Source of the DNA: Spirochaetota bacterium
Lineage (GTDB): Bacteria > Spirochaetota > UBA4802 > UBA5550
Assembly: GCA_016928865.1 (NCBI GenBank)
Contig: JAFGJX010000034.1
Coordinates: 1-55,219 of the forward strand
Reading direction: 5' to 3'
DNA: 55,219 nucleotides
Part shown: positions 33,042 to 41,558 of the stretch, one piece after another
How positions within the stretch are numbered: position 1 is the stretch's first letter
Layout: the number at the start of each line of letters is the position of its first letter
Notes under the pieces: model-generated
Databases searched by the model: none
Told to the model about the DNA's origin: nothing
Seen by the model: only the letters and a program-made list of their open reading frames with translations
Program-made: the position numbers and the translations under genes

Positions 33042-34370
33042 ATGACAAACGGGACACGGGCATCGGGGAAGGAGATTTTTGGATGGGCGATGTTTGATTT
33101 CGCGAATTCGTCCTACACCACCGTTATCATCACGGTCGTGTTCTGCGTCATCTTCCCGCGCATCATCGTCGGCGACGCGCCCGAATTTCGCCTGGGCAAT
33201 CTCCTCTGGAGCGCCGCCCTCTCCGCCAGCTACCTGGTGGTGCTCCTGACCGCGCCGCTTTTCGGCGCAATCGCGGATTTCGCGATGGCAAAGAAAAAAT
33301 TCCTGTTCGCAAGCTACCTGCTGACCGTCATTGCCGTCTCGGCGCTCTACTTCGTCTCGCCGGGCGACATCATGGCCGCCATGCTTCTGGTCATCCTGTC
33401 GAACATCGGCTTCTGCTACAGCGAGTCGTTCGTATCCAGCTTCCTTCCCGGACTGGGCCCGCCCGAAGACCTGGGCCGAATATCGGGGTACGCGTGGGGC
33501 CTTGGATATTTCGGAGGGCTGTCGTCCACGGCTATCGTTCTCTTCGGTCTCGGCGCCCTCACCGTTGAAAATTTCTCCAACCTGAGATACGTGGGCCCCC
33601 TGACAGGGCTCTTCTTTCTGCTCGCGGCCATTCCCACGTTCCTCTGGGTGAAAGAGCGCGGCGTCAGGAGGACGCTCCCCGCCGGGTCATCCTATCTCTC
33701 CGTCGGGTTCAGGCGCCTGAAGCAGACCATCATCGACATCAGGGACTACCGCGACCTGATGATACTCCTCGCCTCGTTCTTCTTTTCCTACGCGGGCCTC
33801 TCCATCGTGATCAGCTTCGCATTTATTTTCGGGGACCAGGTGATCAGGTGGTCCGGGCTCACCCAGATGCTGATGTTTATCATCACCCAGTTCACCGCCG
33901 CGGGGGGCGCGTTCCTGTTCGGCCATCTCCAGGACCGCTGGGGCGCCCGGCGCACCCTGATGGTGACGCTGGTCCTCTGGCTGGTTTCCATCTCGCTGAT
34001 CTACGGAGTGGAGGAAGTGACAGGCTTCCTGAACGGCGTCTTCGGCTCGTCCTGGCAGTCGCAGCATGTCTTCCTGGTCATCGGCTCGCTCGCGGGACTC
34101 GGGCTCGGCGCCACTCAGTCCGCATGCCGCGCCATGGTGGGCATCTTCTCGCCCGACACCAAGTCCGGAGAATTCTTCGGGCTGTGGAACCTGACCGGCA
34201 AGCTCGCCGCCATCTTCGGCCTCATGGGGCTCGGCATTCTGCAGAGCAGCTTCGGGATGAAAAACGCCATCCTGATATGCTCGATCTTTTTCCTTATTGC
34301 CATCATCGTGCTGTTCTTTGTCGACGAGGAACGGGGCAAGGCGTCCGCCATCGAGCATGCGGGGGAATGA
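33042..34370 (+). CDS. UMF1-family MFS transporter
   Basis: A 442-residue permease with about 12 membrane helices. The start IFGWAMFDFANSSYTTVIITVVF is the hallmark of the UMF1/Atg22-like branch of the major facilitator superfamily. The middle has GRISGYAWGLGYFGG and a charged central loop (about 200-225), then a C-terminal half with GATQSACRAMVGIFSPDTKSGEFFGLW, also typical. Members are thought to export small molecules such as amino acids; the substrate is not predictable here. It ends 18 nt before the convergent transglutaminase/TPR gene. Confidence 0.92.
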   Translation: MTNGTRASGKEIFGWAMFDFANSSYTTVIITVVFCVIFPRIIVGDAPEFRLGNLLWSAALSASYLVVLLTAPLFGAIADFAMAKKKFLFASYLLTVIAVSALYFVSPGDIMAAMLLVILSNIGFCYSESFVSSFLPGLGPPEDLGRISGYAWGLGYFGGLSSTAIVLFGLGALTVENFSNLRYVGPLTGLFFLLAAIPTFLWVKERGVRRTLPAGSSYLSVGFRRLKQTIIDIRDYRDLMILLASFFFSYAGLSIVISFAFIFGDQVIRWSGLTQMLMFIITQFTAAGGAFLFGHLQDRWGARRTLMVTLVLWLVSISLIYGVEEVTGFLNGVFGSSWQSQHVFLVIGSLAGLGLGATQSACRAMVGIFSPDTKSGEFFGLWNLTGKLAAIFGLMGLGILQSSFGMKNAILICSIFFLIAIIVLFFVDEERGKASAIEHAGE

Positions 34371-34387
34371 CCCGCGGCGATCCGCCC

Positions 34388-35419
34388 CTACTTCCCGTAT
34401 TTCGCCCGTATCTCCCTCGACCTGGCGAACCATGTCTCCGCCTGGTCGTCCTTTTTCTGCACCTTCATGATGAGCCCGATGCTGTTGTACGGAACGTAGT
34501 TCGTCGGATCAAGCCTGATGCTGGCGGTATATTCCCGCAGGGCCCGGCCGTACTCCTTCAGATCGAACAGGACATCGCCCAGCGTGTTGCGCGTGGTCGC
34601 GCGCGAGGGATCGAGACCGGCGGCCTCCGTCAGGTCCGCCAGCGCTTCGTCAAGACGCCGCACCGCGTAGTACGCGGTGCCCCGGTTGTGATAGGCCGAT
34701 GAAAAGCGAGGATACTCCCGGATGGCCAGGCTGAAATACGGTACCGCCTCCGCGTATCTCCGCCCTGTCATGAGGTGTGCGCCGATGTTGTTGTACTCGA
34801 CGCCGATGAACTCGCCGCGGGAGAGAATTTTCATGTAGACGCCCTTCCGTATCGATTCCGCCGGGATGCGGAGCTCCGATACATAGTATGCGTCAGGATC
34901 GACACGGGCTTCCGTCGGTTCCCAGTTGATATAGGTCCCATCATCAAAGCAGAACCTGAGAAAGCTGTGGTTGGGCGCGTATACAGGGACAAGGGGGATA
35001 TTCAGCACCTCCGCGATCGCGATGTAGATGGCGCAGTAATTGTCACAGTCGATCTTCTTTCGTTCAAGCCCCCGGCAGAGGAGCAGGTTGTTTGAGGTCG
35101 TGAATCCCTCGTTCTCGAGGAGCGCGTGGATGGCGCGCAGGGTCCGGACCGCCTCTTCGGTCGTGTAGCGCGGCGCCGGGCTGACGGCTCCCATCGCCCT
35201 GTTGATCAGTCGATCGACCGCGGCGCGGTGCTCCGCTCCCGCGCCGAAGGGCGCTTCCATGTCAAGAAAATCATGCGCGATGGTCTTCGGGTTGCCGGAA
35301 TAACCGGCCGCATCCCCATCCCTGCCGGGGGCGCTTGTGCAATATATCACGGGGGACAGCAGAATCCCGATGACAAAAAGACACCGGACCGGATGATGAA
35401 AACGGCATTGTTTCAGCAT
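34388..35419 (-). CDS. secreted transglutaminase-like protein with TPR repeats
   Basis: A 343-residue protein. After a signal sequence (residues 10-30), residues about 65-170 look like a transglutaminase-like cysteine-protease fold. Cys125 in KKIDCDNYCAIY, His151 in APNHSFLRF and Glu167 in INWEPTEA could form the triad. Residues about 210-340 hold three or four TPR units (YAEAVPYFSLAIREYP, SAYHNRGTAYYAVRRLDEALADL). Similar layouts occur in secreted proteins that process or crosslink partners, but activity is unproven. The ATG at 35417-35419 is chosen because GGAGG lies about 8 nt upstream; an in-frame GTG at 35434 is inside that region. Confidence 0.78.
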   Translation of the reverse strand: MLKQCRFHHPVRCLFVIGILLSPVIYCTSAPGRDGDAAGYSGNPKTIAHDFLDMEAPFGAGAEHRAAVDRLINRAMGAVSPAPRYTTEEAVRTLRAIHALLENEGFTTSNNLLLCRGLERKKIDCDNYCAIYIAIAEVLNIPLVPVYAPNHSFLRFCFDDGTYINWEPTEARVDPDAYYVSELRIPAESIRKGVYMKILSRGEFIGVEYNNIGAHLMTGRRYAEAVPYFSLAIREYPRFSSAYHNRGTAYYAVRRLDEALADLTEAAGLDPSRATTRNTLGDVLFDLKEYGRALREYTASIRLDPTNYVPYNSIGLIMKVQKKDDQAETWFARSREIRAKYGK

Positions 35420-35634
35420 GGGGGAAGCCTCCACAAGAAAAATGGGACGGGACCCGCTCCGGCGACCGGCTTAAAAAATTATCCAGATCGTTGAAAAAAG
35501 CCGGAAATTGCCCCTCTCAAACAACCAAATTTATCAAAAGCATACCAACGGATTTTAGCAAGCATAAAAGAGCATCATACCCGTCCCGGCCGCATCAAAA
35601 CCGGCCGGATATCCGCACGTAAAAAAAATTGACC

Positions 35635-35662
35635 TTGACTTATTAGTTTTACCTGCTATGCT
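35635..35662 (+). promoter_or_regulatory. sigma-70-type promoter of the RRM gene
   Basis: TTGACT at 35635-35640 and TATGCT at 35657-35662 with a 16-nt spacer, about 50 nt upstream of the start codon at 35714. A second TTGACC directly upstream (35629-35634) could be an alternative -35. Confidence 0.65.
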
Positions 35663-35713
35663 GGCTTTCTGTATCACAAAAACGCATCTGTTCAATCAAG
35701 GAGAAGGAGCAAC

Positions 35714-35986
35714 ATGAAAATTTACGTGGGGAATCTGCCGTACTCGGTAAATGACGCTGATCTTGAAAAAATGTTTTCACAGTTCGGATCGGTGACAGAA
35801 AGCAAAATAATTACCGACAGGGATACAGGCAGATCAAAAGGTTTCGGTTTTATTGAGATGCCCAATCAGACAGAGGGCGAAGAGGCCATCAAACAGCTTG
35901 ACGGTAAAGATATGGATGGAAGAAACATCAAGGTCAATGTTGCCAAGCCGAAAGTTGATGCCCCCCGCAGGGGTCCACGATATTAA
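35714..35986 (+). CDS. RRM-type RNA-binding protein
   Basis: A 90-residue single RNA-recognition-motif protein with RNP2 IYVGNL (3-8) and RNP1 KGFGFIEM (42-49), plus a short basic tail (RRGPRY). Such small bacterial RRM proteins bind RNA and are often induced by cold in cyanobacteria and other groups. Codon use is less GC-rich than in neighbouring genes. A GGAGAAGGAG stretch precedes the ATG. It is monocistronic, with its own promoter upstream and an inverted repeat downstream. Confidence 0.95.
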   Translation: MKIYVGNLPYSVNDADLEKMFSQFGSVTESKIITDRDTGRSKGFGFIEMPNQTEGEEAIKQLDGKDMDGRNIKVNVAKPKVDAPRRGPRY

Positions 35987-36054
35987 TATCGCCTAACCGC
36001 TGCAAGAATTCCGATTCAAACATTTTTCAGTCAACGAGCAGGACAGAAAGACGA

Positions 36055-36088
36055 CTATCAGGTCCGGAACGGAAACAGGACCTGATAG
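36055..36088. repeat. perfect 11-bp inverted repeat between convergent genes
   Basis: CTATCAGGTCC at 36055-36065 is the exact reverse complement of GGACCTGATAG at 36078-36088, with a 12-nt loop. It lies between the RRM gene and the convergent anti-sigma gene. There is no T-run, so it may be a bidirectional stem that ends or stabilises transcripts. Confidence 0.6.
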
Positions 36089-36138
36089 ATTCGTGCCTGC
36101 CGTGAACCGCGCTTCTTCAGCGGCCCTCCGGAAAGTCG

Positions 36139-36516
36139 TTACAGGCGCATTGCGAGGGTTTCGTCAATGAAGGTGTCAATGTCATCCTCGTACCCCGGGT
36201 CCACGACGGACACATCGCTTTCGACCGCCTGGCCGGCGCCGGCAAACACCGTGTTCCACGTCCCCGCGACCTGGGCGTTCACAAAATAGGTCAGCTCCTC
36301 GCCGGCACCCGCGCCGCCCCAGAGCCCCGGCAGAACGGCGATCGCAAGCATCGCCGCGAGCGCGAGCGAAGAAATCGTGCCTGCGGCGGCGAAGCCGATC
36401 TTCCTGGACCGGCGCCGCCGGTTGACCGCCCCTGCTATGCCGAGATCCCACTCGCCGCTCTTCAGCCTGGCCGCTATCCTGTCATCAAATAACTTTTCAT
36501 GCATTGTTTTCATCAT
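36139..36516 (-). CDS. single-span membrane protein, probable anti-sigma factor
   Basis: A 125-residue protein with a cytoplasmic N-terminus (residues 1-38, arginine-rich), one membrane helix (about 41-65) and a C-terminal periplasmic tail rich in acidic residues. Its ATG overlaps the stop of the ECF sigma gene by 4 bp (ATGA), the usual arrangement of a sigma and its anti-sigma factor. There is no classical zinc-binding anti-sigma motif, so the assignment rests on topology and position. GGGGAGG precedes the ATG. Confidence 0.65.
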   Translation of the reverse strand: MMKTMHEKLFDDRIAARLKSGEWDLGIAGAVNRRRRSRKIGFAAAGTISSLALAAMLAIAVLPGLWGGAGAGEELTYFVNAQVAGTWNTVFAGAGQAVESDVSVVDPGYEDDIDTFIDETLAMRL

Positions 36517-37010
36517 ACTGCCTCCCCGGAAAGTCTCTGGAGCATCTCCTTGCCGCGGGAAAAGCGCGACTTTACCGTGCCCTTGCTGATGCCAAGTCGC
36601 AGGGCGATCTCCTCCTCCGGCATTCCCTGCGACTTGAGCGCCATGACGTCCCGGTATTTCTCCGGCAGCCTGGCCAGCAGTCCGTCAAGAAGCGCGGCGT
36701 CCTCGGGGGTAAAGCGAACCGGCTCTGCCTCCCTCTGTCGCGCGGCCGCCTTCTCCGCCTTTTCCTCCTCGCGGGCCAGCTTCTTGTTCATGCGGAGCGA
36801 CTCGTTCCTGGCGATGGTGTAGAGCCATGACTCCACCGACGACTCGTTCCTGAACAGGCCCCCTGCCAGGTGACGATAGCCACGCAGGTAGGTCTCCTGC
36901 ACCACATCGTCAATGGCATAAGAAAATCGCGCCGCCAGGTGCTTTCGCACGGCTGACAGCACGATTCTCTTGGTCCTTCCCACTATGGCTGCAAACTCTG
37001 TATCAGTCAT
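36513..37010 (-). CDS. ECF-family RNA polymerase sigma factor
   Basis: A 165-residue ECF sigma factor. Region 2 is at about residues 20-85 (FSYAIDDVVQETYLRGYRHL and VESWLYTIARNESLRMNKK), and region 4 is at about 105-160 (LLDGLLARLPEKYRDVMALKSQGMPEEEIALRLGISKGTVKSRFSRGKEML). Both are complete. It lies 53 nt downstream of a Spy/CpxP-like gene and overlaps the probable anti-sigma gene. This trio resembles CnrX-CnrH-CnrY, which responds to metal stress in Cupriavidus; the signal here is unknown. Confidence 0.93.
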   Translation of the reverse strand: MTDTEFAAIVGRTKRIVLSAVRKHLAARFSYAIDDVVQETYLRGYRHLAGGLFRNESSVESWLYTIARNESLRMNKKLAREEEKAEKAAARQREAEPVRFTPEDAALLDGLLARLPEKYRDVMALKSQGMPEEEIALRLGISKGTVKSRFSRGKEMLQRLSGEAV

Positions 37011-37063
37011 CCGGGTTCGTTCCTTTATCCCTGCGCCCGCTTAACCGGTGCGTCCTATCTGGT

Positions 37064-37567
37064 TTACCGGGTCGCCGGACCGCGCTGACGGTCCTTCATG
37101 TCATGCTTCACGCCCTTCCTCATGTGACCGCGATGAGCCTTCATCTTCGCCTTCTGCTCCGGCGTGAGCGTCTTTTCGATGTCCAGCCGGTGCTGTATCC
37201 TGAGCACCTGCAGATCCGCCCTGATGTCAGCCATGTCCTTGATCAGCGACCTCACCTTTGCCATATCGACCTTGTCCTCGAGAAGCAGCCGCTTGAGCTG
37301 GATCTTCATCGGTGCAAGCTTTTCCCGGTACGCAAGCATCTTCTTCTGATGCTCCTTGTTGATATCGGCGATCTTCGCCACCTGCGCATCGCTGAGCCCC
37401 AGCTCTTTCTGCATCCAGGTCGGGTCTCCGAAGACCGGCCCGTGGTGCGTCTTCACCATTGGGCATTCCCTGTCGCCGCGCATCTCCCCGCCGCGCTGGG
37501 CGTAGAGCGCCGGCTGTGCGAGCAGCATCACCGCCGCGGCAACCGCTAAAAGTCTTGAAATATTCAT
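37064..37567 (-). CDS. Spy/CpxP/CnrX-like periplasmic protein
   Basis: A 167-residue protein with a signal peptide (LLAVAAAVMLLAQPALYAQ) and a helical core with two LTxxQ-like segments (LGLSDAQVAKIADI and KTLTPEQKAKM), the hallmark of Spy/CpxP/ZraP/CnrX. It has an N-terminal MVKTHHGP patch and several C-terminal His (HRGHMRKGVKHDM) that could bind metal. Family members are periplasmic chaperones or metal sensors. The ATG at 37567 has GGAGG just upstream; a longer frame begins at 37645 without support. It is likely the sensor of the downstream ECF sigma and anti-sigma pair. Confidence 0.8.
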   Translation of the reverse strand: MNISRLLAVAAAVMLLAQPALYAQRGGEMRGDRECPMVKTHHGPVFGDPTWMQKELGLSDAQVAKIADINKEHQKKMLAYREKLAPMKIQLKRLLLEDKVDMAKVRSLIKDMADIRADLQVLRIQHRLDIEKTLTPEQKAKMKAHRGHMRKGVKHDMKDRQRGPATR

Positions 37568-37701
37568 TGTAGATCCTCCTGCCATATTTTCACTGGTCTT
37601 TCCTGATTGTACCGGTAAGACCCCGGCAGAGCAAAAAGGTTCCATCTTACTTATGTTTTTTTATGAGCGGAATGGCGCTTCTTAACAGAATGAGCCCGCC
37701 G

Positions 37702-38499
37702 CTACTGCTGTTTCCTGAAAGCGGCAAGCCGAAAATCCTCGATGATGGCGGCCGCCCGATCCCGTATTTTCAAAATAGCCCCGTACCCGGTGCAGCCGGT
37801 AAAGAGCGACGCAATCCGCTTTTTCCGCCGGTCGTCCAGGTACAGCTTATTAAAGCGCAGGGGCGTTTCCCATGCCGGGTTCCTGGCCTCAACAAGGCTG
37901 TCGCAGAAATCCACGATGTCGTGGAGCAAAAACGCCGACTCTTTCAGGTACTCGTTTTTATCGCGTTCGATATCAATCTCCCGGACCCCCCGCCGGCGGA
38001 GCAGCATCGCGTGATCCTCGATCCGTTTCGCCGGAAGGCTCCCCCGCGGCGCGGCCAGCGCGCCGAGCGCGCCCTCGAAGGCTATAACCCTGTCTTTCAG
38101 CTGCTTGTCCTCCGCCAGCAGAAACAGCGCGGCGAAATAATCGAGGGCGAATTCTGAAAGCGCCCCGTAGAAGTGGCATATCTCCAGGCCGGCCCGGGGA
38201 TGGAAATTTACCGCCGGGTATTTCTTGATCCGCGCCGTCAGCTCTTCGATGATCCGGTCCACCTGCTCCGAAAACGGCTTCTCGCTCTTCTTTCTCTCGT
38301 ATTTCTCCTTGATCTTCTCGAAGTTCGCAATCTCGGCGAGGATGAAGGCCTCCATGTTCATACCGTTTCTGACGGCCATGAGGTAGCGCTCGTTGAACGC
38401 GTCGATACTGAACCAGGTCGGGTTCTTTCGGGCATACTCCCCGTACCGCCGCTTCAATTTTTCTATGAGGCCCCGTATTTCTCCTTCAGACATCGCCAT
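37702..38499 (-). CDS. conserved hypothetical soluble protein
   Basis: I do not recognise this 265-residue protein. It is charged and mainly helical, with no signal peptide and no membrane span. Notable stretches are MNMEAFILAEIANFEKIKEKYERKK (about 49-73), a helical mid-region and RRRGVREIDIERDKNEYLKESAFLLHDIVDFCDSL. It starts 16 nt downstream of the HEAT-repeat gene on the same strand, so the two are probably co-transcribed. Two adjacent ATG codons (38499 and 38493) are possible starts; neither has a strong ribosome site. Confidence 0.6.
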   Translation of the reverse strand: MAMSEGEIRGLIEKLKRRYGEYARKNPTWFSIDAFNERYLMAVRNGMNMEAFILAEIANFEKIKEKYERKKSEKPFSEQVDRIIEELTARIKKYPAVNFHPRAGLEICHFYGALSEFALDYFAALFLLAEDKQLKDRVIAFEGALGALAAPRGSLPAKRIEDHAMLLRRRGVREIDIERDKNEYLKESAFLLHDIVDFCDSLVEARNPAWETPLRFNKLYLDDRRKKRIASLFTGCTGYGAILKIRDRAAAIIEDFRLAAFRKQQ

Positions 38500-38515
38500 G
38501 CGCGGGCGTCCTTTT

Positions 38516-39790
38516 TCAGATATACCGCCCGATATACTCGCGGATCGTGGTCCGGAGCAGCTCGCGGAAAATCGGATCTTTCTCTTCGGTATAGAAATCG
38601 AACAGCTCGACCAGGGATTTTCTGTCGTTGATGCGCCTGATCGAATAAAGGGCCGCAGATTTCACATATACATGGTCCTCTTTGCCGAGAACATCCAGCA
38701 ATACGGCAAGCGACTGCCGGTTCCTGAAATTCCCGAGGGAATTGCACACCTCGGCCCTCACGCGAAAATCAGTGTCGCCGATCCCGTCGCGCAGCGCGGC
38801 CAGCGCCAGCGGGCTGGCGGAAAAGCCGAGCACGTGCGCCGCCTTGATGCGGAGCCCCTGCTGCGCGTCGGTGCGAAGCACCCTTTCGATACCCCGCACG
38901 TCACCCACCCGGCCCAGGCCCGCGAGGATGTCAAGGATCAGCTCCTTGATTTCATTCTCATCCTCTTGCGCCATGCGCAGCGAAAGGGCGTTCACGGACG
39001 CGAAAGAATTGATGCGTCCGATCGATCTGACGCTCTCGCAGCGGACGTCCCGGTTCTCATCGTTCAGCGTCGCGTGGAGGACGCCCAGTCCGATTCCGTC
39101 GCGCAGGTCGCCAATGGCCTCGATCGCCGCGATCCGGACCTCGTCGTTCCCGTCGTTCATCGCCGCTGCCCGTATATAGCCGAGGGACTCGGTAATCCTG
39201 TTTTCCTTGAGGCAGTTTATCACATATATCCGTATCGATTTGTTGTCGTCCCTCAGCAGGCCGGTAAGCGACTGGTAGAAGCGCCGGTCGTACAGGTAAT
39301 TCATGGCCTCTATGAAATAGATGCGGTGTACCGGGTTGCTGCTGTTCACCATCCCGAGGATCACCGGATAGAGGCGGTCGTCGCCGGTCTTTTTCAGGGT
39401 GCGGGCGGCGCTCTTCCGTATCGCATAATGGGGGCTTACGAGAAGGCGCGCGAGCGGCGGAACAAAACGCCGGTCAGCAAATTCCGCCATTCCGTCAATG
39501 ACCCGCACAGTCGTGCTCACCCGCACGGCGCCGTCAAGCAGATCAAGCCACCGTGTACCGACCTCATCCTCCGGATAGGCGCGCAGCAGCTTGACCAGCT
39601 CCTGCCGCTTTACCCCGTCAGTCTCTTCCATAAGCCGGTCGATGAGCCCGTTCATCTCCCTGGATGAAAAACCTTCCGCCGCTGCAAGCGATGGCGGCGC
39701 CATGCCCCCCGGTGCGTGAAGCAGCAGAAGGGGCGCAAGGACAATGAACCCGGCAACACTGATGATGATATGTTTCTTTACCATGCTCAT
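38516..39790 (-). CDS. secreted HEAT-repeat protein
   Basis: A 424-residue protein with an N-terminal signal sequence (residues 5-39, hydrophobic to about residue 25, ending near AAAEG) and some nine HEAT or PBS-lyase-type repeats, e.g. SIRIYVINCLKENRITESLGYIR, EVRIAAIEAIGDLRDGIGL, RVRAEVCNSLGNFRNRQSL and YVKSAALYSIRRINDRKSL. HEAT arrays are protein-binding scaffolds. The location should be periplasmic or surface. It lies upstream of the hypothetical gene at 37702 and 167 nt downstream of the TetR gene. Function unknown. Confidence 0.85.
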   Translation of the reverse strand: MSMVKKHIIISVAGFIVLAPLLLLHAPGGMAPPSLAAAEGFSSREMNGLIDRLMEETDGVKRQELVKLLRAYPEDEVGTRWLDLLDGAVRVSTTVRVIDGMAEFADRRFVPPLARLLVSPHYAIRKSAARTLKKTGDDRLYPVILGMVNSSNPVHRIYFIEAMNYLYDRRFYQSLTGLLRDDNKSIRIYVINCLKENRITESLGYIRAAAMNDGNDEVRIAAIEAIGDLRDGIGLGVLHATLNDENRDVRCESVRSIGRINSFASVNALSLRMAQEDENEIKELILDILAGLGRVGDVRGIERVLRTDAQQGLRIKAAHVLGFSASPLALAALRDGIGDTDFRVRAEVCNSLGNFRNRQSLAVLLDVLGKEDHVYVKSAALYSIRRINDRKSLVELFDFYTEEKDPIFRELLRTTIREYIGRYI

Positions 39791-39883
39791 ATAAGGATGT
39801 GAAGACCGGCCGTTATGCGGATACTGCGCCGCTGGCGCCTGCAGGGCGTCGGCAATGAAACGGTATTTTTAATAAAACAAGAA

Positions 39884-39898
39884 CCCGGCTACACCGGG
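39884..39898 (-). terminator. possible terminator of the TetR gene
   Basis: On the - strand a short stem CCCGG-TGTAG-CCGGG (39898 to 39884) is followed by the T-rich stretch TTCTTGTTTTATT. It lies 60 nt past the TetR stop codon and 94 nt before the HEAT gene. The stem is short, so confidence is moderate. Confidence 0.45.
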
Positions 39899-39957
39899 CC
39901 CCTTGATACACACGCCGTCACGATACTCGCATTCCCGCTCCCATGATTCCGGTATCG

Positions 39958-40566
39958 CTATTTCAATACCCCGTACAGATAATGCATTGCAATGGAGTTG
40001 ATGAGGCTCTCGCTGAGGACGTCCTGTTTCATCCGATCGCACTGATACACAACCTGCATGACCCCGCCGATGATCATCATGGCCGTTACCTTCGGATCGA
40101 GCGTCGATTTGTATACATTCCGCTTCATCAGCTCTTCCACTTCCTGGGAAACGCACTTTTCGATCGTCGCGATCGCCTTGCCGACCCTTTCGTTCACGTC
40201 ATCATCGACGCCCACGATCTCCTTGAAGATCAGCTTGATCACGATAGGCTCGCCCAGCATGACGGAGATACAGGAGACCAGGCGCTTGTTAATGAAGGAG
40301 AGAACCGCTTCATGCGTCGGGTTGTGGGCAAAAAATTCGTTGAAATCGTCCAGATCAAATATGTCCTCGATATTTTCAATCACTTCGTCCAGAATGGCGT
40401 ACAGAATTTCTTTTTTGTTCCTGAAATACTGATACACGGTGCCCCGGGCGATATCCAGCTTCTCGCATACCTGGCCGATATGCGTGCTCTGGAATCCGTT
40501 CTCGATGAACATCTCCTTGGCGGTATCGACAATCTGCTGCTTTCTTCTTTCTCCTTTTGGTGGCAT
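39958..40566 (-). CDS. TetR-family transcriptional regulator
   Basis: A 202-residue regulator. The N-terminal helix-turn-helix (residues 7-55) has KQQIVDTAKEMFIENGFQSTHIGQVCEKLDIARGTVYQYFRNKKEIL, a classic TetR signature. The C-terminal ligand-binding part is helical and shows no recognisable ligand class. GGGAG precedes the ATG. It is preceded by a possible 43-residue ORF (40583-40714) that ends 16 nt upstream. Its targets are not evident; the AT-rich region upstream could be an operator. Confidence 0.93.
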   Translation of the reverse strand: MPPKGERRKQQIVDTAKEMFIENGFQSTHIGQVCEKLDIARGTVYQYFRNKKEILYAILDEVIENIEDIFDLDDFNEFFAHNPTHEAVLSFINKRLVSCISVMLGEPIVIKLIFKEIVGVDDDVNERVGKAIATIEKCVSQEVEELMKRNVYKSTLDPKVTAMMIIGGVMQVVYQCDRMKQDVLSESLINSIAMHYLYGVLK

Positions 40567-40582
40567 GCCTACTCCCTCACGA

Positions 40583-40714
40583 TTACCTGAGCGTCCTCAT
40601 GTTTTTATCATTAGAAGAATTTTTTAACTTTGCAATTTCTTCCTTGATGGGAACCAGACAATCCTCCAGTTCCCGAATAATTCTTTCCGCTTTATCCTGC
40701 AATTCCCTGCTCAT
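40583..40714 (-). CDS. possible 43-residue coiled-coil micro-protein
   Basis: A short frame that ends 16 nt before the TetR gene. It encodes MSRELQDKAERIIRELEDC, then LVPIKEEIAKLKNSSNDKN and a short basic end. The heptad-like, highly charged pattern looks like a real small coiled coil rather than a random frame. The start (40714) has only a weak ribosome site; an in-frame ATG at 40729 would add five residues. If real it is co-transcribed with the TetR gene. Confidence 0.4.
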   Translation of the reverse strand: MSRELQDKAERIIRELEDCLVPIKEEIAKLKNSSNDKNMRTLR

Positions 40715-41291
40715 ATTCCAACGCAACATCCCGCACGTGTAATTGGCTCTTCCTGTTATCACCCGGACAGACGGACAATAGAAAGAAGCCTGATGCGCCT
40801 ATAGTTTTCTTATCGAATTAATCAGGGAGACCCTTGATACAATTACGATGAAACATCCGAACATGCTCAGGTCATCAGAATTGCTGAATATCCAATAGCC
40901 ATCGTCGATTTCACAGGCATAGACCTTAGATAAGAAAAGATAATTATTATCAAATCATTTGATACGTTTAATAATTAATCACGGATAGCTAATTAGATAT
41001 AAAATTTAATATATTACATAATTCAGGACAATGTGTATGAAACTATAATATATTATTTTTGGTCAACAATTTTTCATAAATATTCAGTTTTTTTATATCA
41101 ATGATATTCAAAAAACGGGGATTTTCGGAGAAAAATCTGGCATGATTTTCAGCATTGGTGAGGTTATACTTTTTAATAACATGTCCGGGATAGAATAGCA
41201 ACAGCCCCTGGCAACAGGCATCAGCTTATTACGAGGGGCCGTTTCTGGCACTATCACCAATTTTCATGTTACTCCCCTTTACCGGACACGG
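40715..41291. other. AT-rich, gene-poor region
   Basis: About 580 nt with strongly raised AT content (especially 40930-41180), unlike the genes on either side. No intact gene is seen. On the - strand, 40799-40954 is an open frame of 51 codons without a start, encoding KVYACEIDDGYWIFSNSDD and further plausible protein, which may be the tail of a decayed gene. No tRNA, phage attachment site or clear repeat was recognised. Confidence 0.45.
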
Positions 41292-41558
41292 TTATGCAGC
41301 GGTATTGACCGATGACCCGACTTGATTGGCTTCAGACTGGATCCTGATCTTTGATCCGATCATCATGTACAGAAAATTCTGCACGTCCTGAAGGCTCATG
41401 ACAACCTGTTCACGGACCTCTTCAGAAATGTTGTTGTTCTTGGCAAATGGCATTTGCACTTCTGATGTTTTTACTGCAGCTCTGCCTGCCTGAAGCTCGG
41501 CAAAATCAGCGGATCGTGGCATTGAAAATGGTGTGGTATTGATTAAACTGACATCCAT
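41292..41558 (-). CDS. small hypothetical protein
   Basis: An 88-residue soluble protein that I do not recognise. The N-terminal half is polar and probably unfolded (MDVSLINTTPFSMPRSADF). The C-terminal half is an amphipathic helix (SEEVREQVVMSLQDVQNFL, then YMMIGSKIRIQ). The start is the ATG at 41558, with a strong AAGGAGG about 8 nt upstream; an upstream in-frame start would add 16 residues without such a site. It stands alone between AT-rich stretches of about 200 nt and 580 nt, read in the same direction as the SelU gene. Confidence 0.7.
   Translation of the reverse strand: MDVSLINTTPFSMPRSADFAELQAGRAAVKTSEVQMPFAKNNNISEEVREQVVMSLQDVQNFLYMMIGSKIRIQSEANQVGSSVNTAA

Noticed and set aside
39869..40156. 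- strand open frame (95 codons) overlapping the TetR gene in another frame
   Set aside because: Shadow frame; the TetR frame is unmistakable.
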